NCBI GenBank assembly: GCA_943788245.1
Contig: CALSPN010000022.1
Span: 1-64,000, forward strand
Source: an uncultured Verrucomicrobiae bacterium
GTDB lineage: Bacteria > Verrucomicrobiota > Verrucomicrobiia > Limisphaerales > AAA164-E04
Length of the DNA stretch: 64,000 nt
Direction: 5' to 3'
A program made the translations under genes and the position numbers. Within the stretch, counting starts at the first letter, position 1. Every line of letters starts with the position of its first letter. The notes below the pieces were generated by a model. That model had not been told where the DNA came from and searched no databases. It saw only the letters and a list, made by a program, of their open reading frames with translations. Positions 40,481 to 49,323 of this stretch are shown here, piece by piece.

Positions 40481-40831
40481 ATGAGCGAATCAAATCAACC
40501 TCTCAAAATCATCGCCTACCTGAAACCATCTTGTGGATGGAGTCAGGGCGTGCGTGCCATCATGCGTAAATACGACCTGCCTTTTGAAGATCGGGACATC
40601 ATCAATGATCCGGTTCAAAGACAGGAAATGATCGAAAAAAGCGGTCAGATGCTCAGTCCATGCGTCGAGATCGATGATCGTATGCTCGCAGATGTCAGCG
40701 GAGAAGAAGTCGAAGCGTTTATGCTGGCTAACGGCCTGATCAAGCCATCAAGCACCGAACCCGATGCCCCCATCAACGCCCCATGTCCAGACGAAATGCC
40801 TCAGGCCCAGACCATGCAATTCCGTTCTTGA
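40481..40831 (+). CDS. Glutaredoxin-like protein with CGWS active site
   Basis: Glutaredoxin fold: first strand KIIAYLKPSCGWSQGVRAIM with active site C-G-W-S, then EDRDIINDPVQRQEMIEKSG and SPCVEIDDRMLADVSGEEVE, the TVP-like and GGxxE-like regions. The single active-site cysteine with Ser in the fourth position resembles monothiol glutaredoxins (CGFS), which deliver Fe-S clusters, but Trp replaces Phe. A ~25-residue Pro/Cys-containing tail is extra. 116 residues. Followed by a strong terminator. Confidence 0.85.
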   Translation: MSESNQPLKIIAYLKPSCGWSQGVRAIMRKYDLPFEDRDIINDPVQRQEMIEKSGQMLSPCVEIDDRMLADVSGEEVEAFMLANGLIKPSSTEPDAPINAPCPDEMPQAQTMQFRS

Positions 40832-40868
40832 GAGCGTTTATCTCCATATTTTCTAAATTTAGCTCCAA

Positions 40869-40896
40869 CGGAAGCCCTCGCCGGCTTCCGTTTTTT
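40869..40896 (+). terminator. Rho-independent terminator of the glutaredoxin gene
   Basis: Arms CGGAAGCC (40869-40876) and GGCTTCCG (40883-40890), 6-base loop, six T after (40891-40896). Begins 38 bases after the glutaredoxin stop codon. Confidence 0.88.
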
Positions 40897-41028
40897 AATG
40901 GTCTTTTCAAATCCTGATTTTTCAAGGCAGGACAGGATCAATCACCCGGATGAAGGCAGAAAAAGTCAAAAAAACTGAAGGGCACTGGTCATCAGCTGAC
41001 GCGGTGGATCTTGAGTATTTTTTGATGC

Positions 41029-42549
41029 ATGCCTCCTCCCAGTGAAAACCGAGGTGAATCGGCTCAGCAAGCACGTCACTGGTTTCAGCAGCATGTTTCA
41101 GATCATTCAGGGGAAGAGCATGCAGAGTTTCCTGATCCCAAGGTTCTCAAGGCGTGGCTGAAGCATCAAAAAAAACAGCACAAGGGTGACACGCCTTTGC
41201 CGGGAGAGTCGTGGCAATGGCTGATCGGAATGCTTTTTTGGTTACTTCTTTTCGCAGGATTGCTCACCGGAGCGGGCGTGACCGCAAGTCTTTTGAATTA
41301 CGACGGAGCTCAGCCTGTCAACGTAGCGATATTCTTGTTCCTGTTGGTGGGGATTCAATTTATCTGGAGCTTCGTATCCTTTATTGTGATCGCTGGAAAA
41401 GGTTTGCAATGGATTCCTCTCCATGCCGGCTTTTCACTGCGACTGCTTCAAGGTTTGATGCACTGGGCCTCCACTCGCTTAGATCGTCATTTGATTTCAA
41501 AACTTGCGACTGAAAAACGCATGGTCTGGGAATCCTTTTGGCGACACTTGCGGGATGACCATGCAGCTTCTGGGAAGTTTTTACTTTGGCCCATCCTGAC
41601 CAGAATTCAGATGGCGGGGGTGATGTTCAATGTGGGCGTGATATTCACTTTGATGACAAGTGTGGTGTTTCGTGATCTTGCTTTTGGGTGGCAGACTTCG
41701 ATGCAGCAAATCAATGACGGAACAGTGGCCACATTGGTTAAAGCCTTGTCCTTGCCATGGAATTGGATTTGGGGTGAAGGACAGGGATTTCCGTCGCGTG
41801 CACAGATTGAAGGAAGCCGTATCATCCTCAAGGATGGAATCGGCGCCATGCAAAATCCCTACCTCACTTCCTGGTGGCCGTTTCTAATGATGGCAGTCAC
41901 CGTGTATGGCTTCATCCCTCGCGTGTTACTCTGGCTCTGGCTGAGCGTTCAAGAGCGTCGTCAGGTGGCTCTTTACCCAATTCAAAGTCCCTCTTGTCAA
42001 AAGTTGTGGAGCCGGTTTCATACCCGCTACCTTCATGTGACAACAAGACCATTTGATAACCACTCTCAGTCAAAAGACAATGCGTCGGCTCCTTCACTTC
42101 TAGCAGATAACCTGGCGCCGACTGCCGGCTCCGCCCAATCAACGGTTCTTGATGTCCCATGCTGGTTCTACATGGACGAAGGCTTGGGATCGCCCAATGA
42201 ACAGAGTGAAATTAAATCCCTGCTTTCGCCCTATGGATGGCAAGTGAAAGGAGTGCTCGACTCTTCACCGTCAGATGATGGCTCCTGCTTTGAGCGATTC
42301 TGTAGCGGCGATTGCCTCCTGTGGGTGGAGGAAGCATGGCAACCCCCCATTCAGGAAAAAATGAAGCGTTTGAAAGCATCCCACGGACTTCTGCCCCCAG
42401 GTGTGTTCTTGTGTGTAGGTCTTGCGGGGAAACCTCGGGGCGTATCCTGGCTGACGCCTGTGCGTTCACGAGATCTCGAAATCTGGCAGAAGTTCGTTCA
42501 TCAAAACCTGTCAAAGGAAATACAGGTTCGAGCCCTTGTTGCATCATGA
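41029..42549 (+). CDS. DUF2868 membrane protein, partner of the DUF3482 GTPase
   Basis: DUF2868-type membrane protein. An N-terminal soluble region is followed by several membrane helices (WLIGMLFWLLLFAGLLTGAG, VAIFLFLLVGIQFIWSFVSF, MAGVMFNVGVIFTLMTSVVF) and a C-terminal cytoplasmic domain (VPCWFYMDEGLGSPNEQSEI, CLLWVEEAWQPPIQEKMKRL). Family pairs are known in Proteobacteria, always next to a DUF3482 GTPase, as here: its TGA overlaps the next ATG (42546-42549). Role is unknown; membrane localisation of the GTPase is the natural inference. Confidence 0.8.
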   Translation: MPPPSENRGESAQQARHWFQQHVSDHSGEEHAEFPDPKVLKAWLKHQKKQHKGDTPLPGESWQWLIGMLFWLLLFAGLLTGAGVTASLLNYDGAQPVNVAIFLFLLVGIQFIWSFVSFIVIAGKGLQWIPLHAGFSLRLLQGLMHWASTRLDRHLISKLATEKRMVWESFWRHLRDDHAASGKFLLWPILTRIQMAGVMFNVGVIFTLMTSVVFRDLAFGWQTSMQQINDGTVATLVKALSLPWNWIWGEGQGFPSRAQIEGSRIILKDGIGAMQNPYLTSWWPFLMMAVTVYGFIPRVLLWLWLSVQERRQVALYPIQSPSCQKLWSRFHTRYLHVTTRPFDNHSQSKDNASAPSLLADNLAPTAGSAQSTVLDVPCWFYMDEGLGSPNEQSEIKSLLSPYGWQVKGVLDSSPSDDGSCFERFCSGDCLLWVEEAWQPPIQEKMKRLKASHGLLPPGVFLCVGLAGKPRGVSWLTPVRSRDLEIWQKFVHQNLSKEIQVRALVAS

Positions 42550-43997
42550 TGAACGCATCCGAAATCCCCACTTTTGCCGTGGTTGGTCATCCCAATGAGG
42601 GTAAATCTTCTGTGGTAGCGACTTTGACCGAGGATGATTCACTCAGAATCAGTGATTTCCCCGGAGAGACCACGGTTTGTTCTGATTATTCTGTTAGGGT
42701 TGATGATGAAATTTTGATCCGCTTTCTAGACACACCCGGATTTCAGCATCCTCAGAAAACGCTTGAATGGATGCAGCAGCACAGTGCCCAGAAGCGACAT
42801 CCTGCACATGCATTTGTCGAAGCCTTCCGAGAAGATCCAGAGCATCACCACGATGTCGAATTGCTGATACCGCTGGCCGCGGGAGCAGGCATTATTTATG
42901 TCGTGGATGGTTCCAGACCGATGAGAAAGAACGATGTCTGTGAAATGGAAATTCTTCGCATGACGGGTAATCCACGGATGGCCCTCATTAACCCGAAGGA
43001 AGGGGATGATTCCTTTCTTCAGACATGGAAGGAAAATTGTGCGAAGTCCTTCAACCTTACGCGGATATTCAACGCGCATCACGCCTCCTTTGTCGAGCGC
43101 ATGGCATTGCTTGAAAGTCTCAAACGAATGCATCAGGACTGGGAACCAGCGATGCTGCGTGCTGTGGGTATTTTTGAACGCGATTGGAAAAAAAGGGTTT
43201 CTGATACGGCTCAAATCATCAGCGACTGCCTCGTTGAAGCACTCGAATTTCAGGTTGAGATGTTCACTGCGAAGGGAGAGGATGAAACAGTTCTGCGCTC
43301 AAAATTGATCGCTCAGTATCAGCTGGAGATTCAATCGCTGGAAAAACGAGCCCACTCCTTAATCAGAGGTGTTTATCGGCATAGAAAATTCCGCCCCACA
43401 TTACCTGAGCAATCGATTCTGGCAGAGGATCTCTGGAGCGAACGAAGTTGGAAGATGTTGGGTTTGAGTCGCAGACAGGTTTTAATGGCAGCCGCTGTCT
43501 TGGGGGGAGGTGCGGGTTTGAAATTGGACATCCTTTTTGCAAATCTGTCTTTTGGCATGTTCACCCTCAGTGGAGCCGCTCTAGCTCTGGCAGGTACTTG
43601 GGTTAAAGGCGAAAATATGGCAAGAGTGGAGGTCAAAAAACTTCGGTTAGGACGTGCCATTTTGACCTTAGGACCTAATCGCAACCCGCAATTTCCTTTT
43701 GTGCTTATTGATCGCTTGCTTTTGTTCTACCAGTGGATGATTTGCTGGTCGCATGCGAGACCCGATGTGCAGGAACAAATCCAATCCATTGAGGGTGAAA
43801 ACAAAGCTGGCTTGAGTTCGAGTTGGACTAAAAAGCGCCGAGAATTGATTTACAAATGCCTCAAGCAAATCAAACATAAAAAGGTGGAAGCAAAGGCTGC
43901 AGCTAGTGAAAAGTTAAAAGCAGAAATCGAGAGTATCCTCTGTGAGCTTTCTACGGATACGACCGCCGCATTAAGTAGTTTATGCAAAGAAATGTAA
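42546..43997 (+). CDS. DUF3482 GTPase
   Basis: Era/EngA-like GTPase with a DUF3482 C-terminus. G1 P-loop AVVGHPNEGKSSVVATL, G2-region EDDSLRISDFPGETT, G3 IRFLDTPGFQHP; the usual G4 NKxD is replaced by a degenerate INPKEGD. The C-terminal ~200 residues have helical segments and short membrane-like stretches (VLMAAAVLGGGAGLKLDILF). Translation is probably coupled to DUF2868 by the ATGA overlap. Function unknown; together they look like a membrane-associated regulatory GTPase system. Confidence 0.85.
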   Translation: MMNASEIPTFAVVGHPNEGKSSVVATLTEDDSLRISDFPGETTVCSDYSVRVDDEILIRFLDTPGFQHPQKTLEWMQQHSAQKRHPAHAFVEAFREDPEHHHDVELLIPLAAGAGIIYVVDGSRPMRKNDVCEMEILRMTGNPRMALINPKEGDDSFLQTWKENCAKSFNLTRIFNAHHASFVERMALLESLKRMHQDWEPAMLRAVGIFERDWKKRVSDTAQIISDCLVEALEFQVEMFTAKGEDETVLRSKLIAQYQLEIQSLEKRAHSLIRGVYRHRKFRPTLPEQSILAEDLWSERSWKMLGLSRRQVLMAAAVLGGGAGLKLDILFANLSFGMFTLSGAALALAGTWVKGENMARVEVKKLRLGRAILTLGPNRNPQFPFVLIDRLLLFYQWMICWSHARPDVQEQIQSIEGENKAGLSSSWTKKRRELIYKCLKQIKHKKVEAKAAASEKLKAEIESILCELSTDTTAALSSLCKEM

Positions 43998-44011
43998 ATA
44001 AATTTGCCTGC

Positions 44012-45022
44012 TCATGAGATGCGATTGACTTGCAAGTCACGTACGGTGTAGAGGTTTCCTAGATGAGCGCCCCTGATTCTGCGCGCGCCTGATTTTCTTT
44101 TGGGTCCAAAGTAGATACGCTTTTCCGTAAAGAACTGGTTGACGAAAGAGCGACTCCCCAAGACCACTCCGTCGGTAAAATAACGGACAGGGTATTGCAG
44201 TAGCTCCCAACGATTCAATGTGAGATGGTCATCGGTTGGTTGCCCGCCCTTTTGCTGGTGGGGATCTTGCGTCCTGGGGAGTGTGTTTTCCGTGGAAGAT
44301 TTGGACTGCTCTACTTCAAACAGATGCTTTCGATACTCATTCACGGTCTGTGGCCCGGTCAAGGTCCCGTCATATCTCTGAAGGAGCGTTTTAAGGCATT
44401 CTATTGCAGTAAGATTGCCGTCCACCGCTTCACTGTAACCGCAGAATCGATAATCCTTTGGGTCATCGCAAATACCGGCTCTGACTGGGTTTAGATCGAT
44501 GTAGCTTGCAATGGTCAATAAAGCTTGGTCCGTGCCCTCAACGAGTAAAGCACGATAGCGTTCCTCCCACAAAGTGACTCGTCGGCCGTGACGTCGATTG
44601 TACCACTGCGAAAAACGTTGTTTTAAGTCCTTCATGAACATGGAAAGATCGCGTATGCGGCAGGTGATTCTTTTTCGAAGGAGTTGAGCCAGAGCAGAAT
44701 CACCTTCACGACGGGCTTTGAGTAGCCTTTCTTTGAACTCACTTACGGTGAATTTGGAGTAAAGGGCGCTCATGCGCTGGCAAAGGTCACCATCGTTCAG
44801 GTCGCCGTTTTCAGGAACCTTGATTAATAGGTGGAAGTGATTGTCCGTCAGGCAGTAAGTTAGAATTTGGACTCCTGAGAAAGTCTCAAGCTTACGCATC
44901 GTCTTGCGGAAGAACTCCTTTTCTTCAACGCCGAGGACAAAGTCGCGATTGACAATTCGACTGACGACGTGGAAGTGCCTTGTTCCACCGCCACCGGTAA
45001 TGAAGGCTCGAGCTTTGCGCAT
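44012..45022 (-). CDS. RAYT / IS200-like Y1 transposase
   Basis: REP-associated tyrosine transposase (Transposase_17 family), single-strand DNA transposase. Seen: RHFHVVSRIVNRDFVLGVEE at the start, the HUH metal motif TDNHFHLLIKVPENGDLN, and the tyrosine-region TIASYIDLNPVRAGICDDP. The start at 45022 (MRKARAFITGGGG) matches the family; the frame is open to 45094. C-terminal ~80 residues are an extra DNA-binding-like tail. Sequence GTCTGTCCCTTT, often seen near such elements, occurs upstream at 45066. Ends 15 bases from the converging GTPase gene. No flanking target-site repeats are obvious. Confidence 0.88.
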   Translation of the reverse strand: MRKARAFITGGGGTRHFHVVSRIVNRDFVLGVEEKEFFRKTMRKLETFSGVQILTYCLTDNHFHLLIKVPENGDLNDGDLCQRMSALYSKFTVSEFKERLLKARREGDSALAQLLRKRITCRIRDLSMFMKDLKQRFSQWYNRRHGRRVTLWEERYRALLVEGTDQALLTIASYIDLNPVRAGICDDPKDYRFCGYSEAVDGNLTAIECLKTLLQRYDGTLTGPQTVNEYRKHLFEVEQSKSSTENTLPRTQDPHQQKGGQPTDDHLTLNRWELLQYPVRYFTDGVVLGSRSFVNQFFTEKRIYFGPKRKSGARRIRGAHLGNLYTVRDLQVNRIS

Positions 45023-45140
45023 GAAGCACAAGATACATACAGATGCAGATATGTTAATATATAAGGTCTGTCCCTTTATGTTATGTGCTGTCAAACGCCC
45101 ATTTGCTTTTCGAATGTAATTACCTAATTTCCAAACAAAG

Positions 45141-45169
45141 TTCCGCTTCCAATAGATATGCGGAATTTT
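45141..45169. repeat. Short palindrome near the RAYT gene
   Basis: Arms TTCCGC (45141-45146) and GCGGAA (45160-45165) with a 13-base loop and T run after. Could be a weak terminator or a REP-like target of the neighbouring transposase. One copy only was noticed. Confidence 0.3.
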
Positions 45170-45229
45170 GTGCTTTGATAGCTGGCAGGAGTTCTCTATC
45201 CTCGCCGGTCCTTAAGCAACTTTGCGTCG

Positions 45230-46372
45230 ATGAGACAATATAGAACCATAGCTTTTAACGCGTTTATGGAGCTCTTGCGTCAGCCGGTTTTTCTCCTGCT
45301 GATGACCAGCTCTTCCGTTTTTGCGGTATTTTTGGCTAGTACACCTTACTTTGGCTTCGGGGATGACCCCAAACTAGTCAAGGACAGCGTGTTGGCTACA
45401 CTGCTTTTGGTGGGACTTTTTGGTGCAGTGATCAGTGCATCCTCTTCAGTGGCTAATGAAATTCGCACCGGAACTGCTCTCGCTGTTTTATCCAAACCTG
45501 TGGGCAGGGTTGTTTTTCTTCTGGGTAAGTATACCGGACTCGCTTCAACTCTGCTTGTCCTGACCTACGTCAATCTGGTCAGCGCACTTGTCGCCAGTAA
45601 AATTTCGTTCACCGCATATGGAGAGGCGAACAAGACGGCTTTTTTCATTTTTACCGGTTCCATTGCGTTGGCCTACTTGGTGGCAGGTTTTACCAATTAT
45701 TTCCTCAATCGCACATTTACCTCCGATGCGGTTGCTTTTGTCGTCGTTTTCACCACCATTGCGTTCGTGATCATTGCCAATATGGAAAAAAATGGCTCGA
45801 TGTTTGAAGAGCATATCGATGTGGATTGGCGTTTAATTCCGGCTGGATTATTGATTCTATGTGCTTTCCTCGTTCTGGCTGGTCTGGCGCTGGTGTGTTC
45901 AACCCGCCTTGAAATCATCCCGACCCTGACTATCTGCAGCTTACTTTTTCTCATGGGTTTGATGTCGGATTATATGTTTGGTCGCTGGGCAGAACCGGCT
46001 TGGGTCGCCTTTCCTTCTCAACGATCTGTTCAATCAGGGCCTTTCTCTGACGAACAGAAAAAGGTGCTGGCTGCGAACATTTCCAAACTGGATGTCAATG
46101 AAAACGAAAAAATTGACATCAATGAAATGGAATCTTTGCTTGCTGAAGACATCCAGCAGATGAGGAATGCAGGTTTGGATCGCAAATTGTGGGCAACGGT
46201 GGTTTACACCTTGATACCCAACTGGCAACTTTTTTGGATTGCTGACGCCCTTGAAAACGACAAGAAGGTACCTTGGGCTTATGTTGGACGCTCTTTTGCT
46301 TATGTGGCATGCTATCTCAGCGCCTTGATGGCTCTAGCCATCGTAAGCTTTGATAGCCGGGAATTAAATTAA
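45230..46372 (+). CDS. ABC-2 type permease with an EF-hand-like loop
   Basis: Predicted ABC exporter permease with about six to seven membrane helices (PVFLLLMTSSSVFAVFLAST, VAFVVVFTTIAFVIIANMEK, LIPAGLLILCAFLVLAGLAL, final YVACYLSALMALAIVSF). The loop between the penultimate and last helices contains D-V-N-E-N-E-K-I-D-I-N-E (residues 288-299), a good match to the EF-hand calcium loop (positions 1, 3, 5, 8, 9, 12), flanked by helical sequence (FSDEQKKVLAANISKL, MESLLAEDIQQMR). First gene of the eight-gene block. The matching ATPase is probably the one encoded at 52583, as no other is near. Confidence 0.85.
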   Translation: MRQYRTIAFNAFMELLRQPVFLLLMTSSSVFAVFLASTPYFGFGDDPKLVKDSVLATLLLVGLFGAVISASSSVANEIRTGTALAVLSKPVGRVVFLLGKYTGLASTLLVLTYVNLVSALVASKISFTAYGEANKTAFFIFTGSIALAYLVAGFTNYFLNRTFTSDAVAFVVVFTTIAFVIIANMEKNGSMFEEHIDVDWRLIPAGLLILCAFLVLAGLALVCSTRLEIIPTLTICSLLFLMGLMSDYMFGRWAEPAWVAFPSQRSVQSGPFSDEQKKVLAANISKLDVNENEKIDINEMESLLAEDIQQMRNAGLDRKLWATVVYTLIPNWQLFWIADALENDKKVPWAYVGRSFAYVACYLSALMALAIVSFDSRELN

Positions 46373-46408
46373 CAAAAATCGATATCGGTCTTTGGATCGA
46401 AACGAAAT

Positions 46409-48289
46409 ATGGAACGAAACACACAGAAAAATGGGTTGGTCAACATGCTTGGGCTATTGGTTGCCTGCGTGGTGGCAGCTGTTATTGGCAAGATCGCAAA
46501 CTCTGCGACGTCAGCCGTTGGAGCCGTCTTCCTTGGAACGGGATTTCTGGTGGCTGCCATCAGTTACTTCCAGATGCGTTTGGAAAACAGGGAGCATCTG
46601 GAACATCTGGAATTTGAAGAAATTGCCAAAGACCGAAATCGTTCCGCTCTATTCGACGAATCTGGCGACGATACGTTTCTAGCCAAGAAGGCACGTGAGC
46701 AATTTGAACGATTTTTTGTTCCCACTTTCACGACATTGCTGGGCATTGGCCAGGCCGTTGCCGCTTATTACCTCTGGCAATGGCTGCCAGATGCTGCTGA
46801 ACCGGATTTGACAAAAGCAGCGATAGTCATGGTCACTTTTTCGGCCTTTGCTCTCGTGCTCTTCATGTTGGGAAAATACAGCTCAGGGGTTGCTCGATTG
46901 GATAAATTGAGGCTTCTGAGACCGGGAGGCGCCTACCTTTTGCTTGGCTCTGTGATCTGTGTGGTCGTGGTTGTCTCATTTGCTGCGGGTTGGTTTGATT
47001 TCCCACGGCTGGATTCGCATCTGGCGCGTATCATGGTGGTTTTACTCGGGCTTTCCACCATAGAAACACTCGTTAACCTAATCCTGGAATTATACCGGCC
47101 CCGCACGGGCGCCCGGGCTGAGCGTGCTCTTTATGAAAGCCGGCTGGTTGGCTTGCTTGGGCAACCCACCGGTCTTGTCAGTACTGCTGCTCAGGCCTTG
47201 GATTATCAATTCGGATTCAAGGTATCTGAAACCTGGTTTTACAAGTTTCTCGAGAAAGCCCTCGCATGGTTGATTTTGTTTCAGCTTGGCATGTTGATGC
47301 TATCCACGACTTTTGTGATCATTGACCCAAATGAACTGGGTATTCTTGAACACTTTGGCAAACCGCGTTCCTCTGGCGCTGTTCTGGAACCTGGATTCCA
47401 TGTGAAATGGCCTTGGCCTATCGATAAAGTATTTCGTCACCCGGCCAAGGAACTCCGCAGCTTCAGTGTTGGGTATGAAGTAGAAGACGAAAAAAGTGTA
47501 GGGCGTACTCTTCTTTGGACCGCAACGCACTACGATGTGGAAGTCAATTTTCTGGTAGCCAGCAGTGAGCAAGGAGCAAGGTCCGAGGATAGTAATCAGG
47601 ATCAGGCAGTTCCTGTTAATTTTCTTACTGCGGCTGTTCCCGTTCAGTATTTGGTCAAAGATTTTGAAGCCTGGTCTTACAACCACTCCAATCCTGCGGA
47701 ATTGCTCGAATCGATTGGTTACCGTGAGGTTGTTCGCTATTTTGTGAATGTTGATCTCATCGACATCATGTCCCAAGGTCGTTTACAGGCAGCCGAGGAT
47801 CTGAAAAACAACATTCAAAATCGGGCTGAGAGTCTTGGCTTGGGTGTTGAAATACTCTTCGTAGGTTTGCAGGATATCCATCCTCCAGTGGGTGATAAGG
47901 CGACTCAGGTGGCAGGATCTTTCGAAGAAGTCATCGGGGCCGAGCAGGAGATGAAAGCCAAGATTTTGCAGGCTGAAGGTTATGAAGCCGAGATAGTTCC
48001 GACAAGTCGGGGTGAGGCTGCAAAACTGGTCTCGCAAGCAGAAGGCGCCAGGTACGAACGTGTTCTGACATCCGAGGCGAAGGCCAAACAGTTCGTGGAC
48101 CTTGTCAAAGCATACCAATCCGCTCCTGATGTCTTCAAGCAGCGCAAATATTTCGATACGATGGCCAACTCTCTGACCAACGTTCGAAAATATGTCATCG
48201 TTCCTAAGGAAGTGAACGAGACGTTCATCCTGAACTTAGAAGATAAAATCGCATACGATCTGCTGAGCGCACGTCCCGAAGACCGTTAA
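46409..48289 (+). CDS. SPFH/HflK-like protein with multi-spanning N-terminus
   Basis: 626 residues. The first ~300 carry five or six membrane helices (LGLLVACVVAAVIGKIANSA, FSAFALVLFMLGKY, LLLGSVICVVVVVSFAAGWF), unusual for the SPFH family, which normally has one. The SPFH/band 7 domain follows from about residue 305 (DPNELGILEHFGKPRSSGAV, PGFHVKWPWPIDKVF), then coiled-coil GAEQEMKAKILQAEGYEAEI and SRGEAAKLVSQAEGARYERV. HflK-like proteins form membrane microdomains and modulate FtsH. First of three SPFH genes in tandem (gaps 45 and 79 bases). Confidence 0.85.
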   Translation: MERNTQKNGLVNMLGLLVACVVAAVIGKIANSATSAVGAVFLGTGFLVAAISYFQMRLENREHLEHLEFEEIAKDRNRSALFDESGDDTFLAKKAREQFERFFVPTFTTLLGIGQAVAAYYLWQWLPDAAEPDLTKAAIVMVTFSAFALVLFMLGKYSSGVARLDKLRLLRPGGAYLLLGSVICVVVVVSFAAGWFDFPRLDSHLARIMVVLLGLSTIETLVNLILELYRPRTGARAERALYESRLVGLLGQPTGLVSTAAQALDYQFGFKVSETWFYKFLEKALAWLILFQLGMLMLSTTFVIIDPNELGILEHFGKPRSSGAVLEPGFHVKWPWPIDKVFRHPAKELRSFSVGYEVEDEKSVGRTLLWTATHYDVEVNFLVASSEQGARSEDSNQDQAVPVNFLTAAVPVQYLVKDFEAWSYNHSNPAELLESIGYREVVRYFVNVDLIDIMSQGRLQAAEDLKNNIQNRAESLGLGVEILFVGLQDIHPPVGDKATQVAGSFEEVIGAEQEMKAKILQAEGYEAEIVPTSRGEAAKLVSQAEGARYERVLTSEAKAKQFVDLVKAYQSAPDVFKQRKYFDTMANSLTNVRKYVIVPKEVNETFILNLEDKIAYDLLSARPEDR

Positions 48290-48333
48290 CCACTTTTTTT
48301 AAACTCAAATAATATTTAATCCAAATTCGATTT

Positions 48334-49245
48334 ATGAATAAACACCCAATATCGTTAGTCACCGGAGGCATCCTCTTGTTGATATTTGCCTCGATCCTCT
48401 TTTGTTTTCAGGTCCGGCAATCAGAGGTTGCCGTGGTAACCACCTTTGGAAAATATTCGCGAACAATTTCTGATCCGGGCTTGCGTTACAAATTGCCCTG
48501 GCCGATTCAGAAGGTCTACCGGTTCGATAACCGTCTCCAGAATTTCGAGCGCAAATTTGAACAGACCACGACTGGTGATGCAAAGCCACTCATCATTGAA
48601 GTATATATTGGTTGGAGAATCAGTGATCCGGCCATTTTCCTCGAGCGTTTCAATGGTGATGTAATGAAAGCGGAGCAGAACCTGGAAAGCCTCGTTCGTG
48701 ATGCCAAGAACAGTGTGATCGGGCAGCACCCTTTCAGCGATCTGATTTCGCCTCGTGAAGAAGAATTGAAATTCGACGATATCGAAACCGAGATTGCCAC
48801 AGCCATCCGCGCTGAAGCCAAGGATGGATATGGAATTGAGGTTGCCTTTGCGGGTATCAAGCAACTGGGACTGCCCCAGAGCAATACCCAGAAAGTATTC
48901 GAGCGCATGCGAGAAGATCGTCAGCGTCTGGTGAAGCGCTACCAAGGTGAAGGTGAACGTCAGGCGATGGAAATCCGAGCCCGTGCCGATGCTGAAAGCA
49001 AGCGGATTCTAAATGAAGCGCGCGCTCAAGCCATTGAGATCGAAGGTGATGCAGAGGCGCAGGCTAACGAGCATTACAAAGTGTTTCAACAAAACCCCGA
49101 GTTGGCAGAATTGCTCTTAGGCCTCGAAGCCCTTGAAGCAGCTACCAAGGAAAAGACGACCATCGTGGCAGATCCTTCCACACCACCCTTCAATCTGTTG
49201 AGAGAAGGTGCCAATGCGATGCAAGGTGGCAGTTCCAGTAATTAA
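48334..49245 (+). CDS. hflC: HflC-like SPFH protein
   Basis: 303 residues: one N-terminal membrane helix (LVTGGILLLIFASILFCFQV), SPFH domain (SEVAVVTTFGKYSRTISDPG, PGLRYKLPWPIQKVYRFDNR), then coiled coil RARADAESKRILNEARAQAI. This is the HflC layout; HflC with HflK forms a cage around the FtsH protease. No ftsH lies in the window. Gene two of the SPFH triplet. Confidence 0.85.
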   Translation: MNKHPISLVTGGILLLIFASILFCFQVRQSEVAVVTTFGKYSRTISDPGLRYKLPWPIQKVYRFDNRLQNFERKFEQTTTGDAKPLIIEVYIGWRISDPAIFLERFNGDVMKAEQNLESLVRDAKNSVIGQHPFSDLISPREEELKFDDIETEIATAIRAEAKDGYGIEVAFAGIKQLGLPQSNTQKVFERMREDRQRLVKRYQGEGERQAMEIRARADAESKRILNEARAQAIEIEGDAEAQANEHYKVFQQNPELAELLLGLEALEAATKEKTTIVADPSTPPFNLLREGANAMQGGSSSN

Positions 49246-49323
49246 TTCTGTTGGATTGATCAAGTAACAAATCATTTGGCAACAATTGCCCTGAACAGAA
49301 CTTACCTTAAAGGTGAATGAGTC

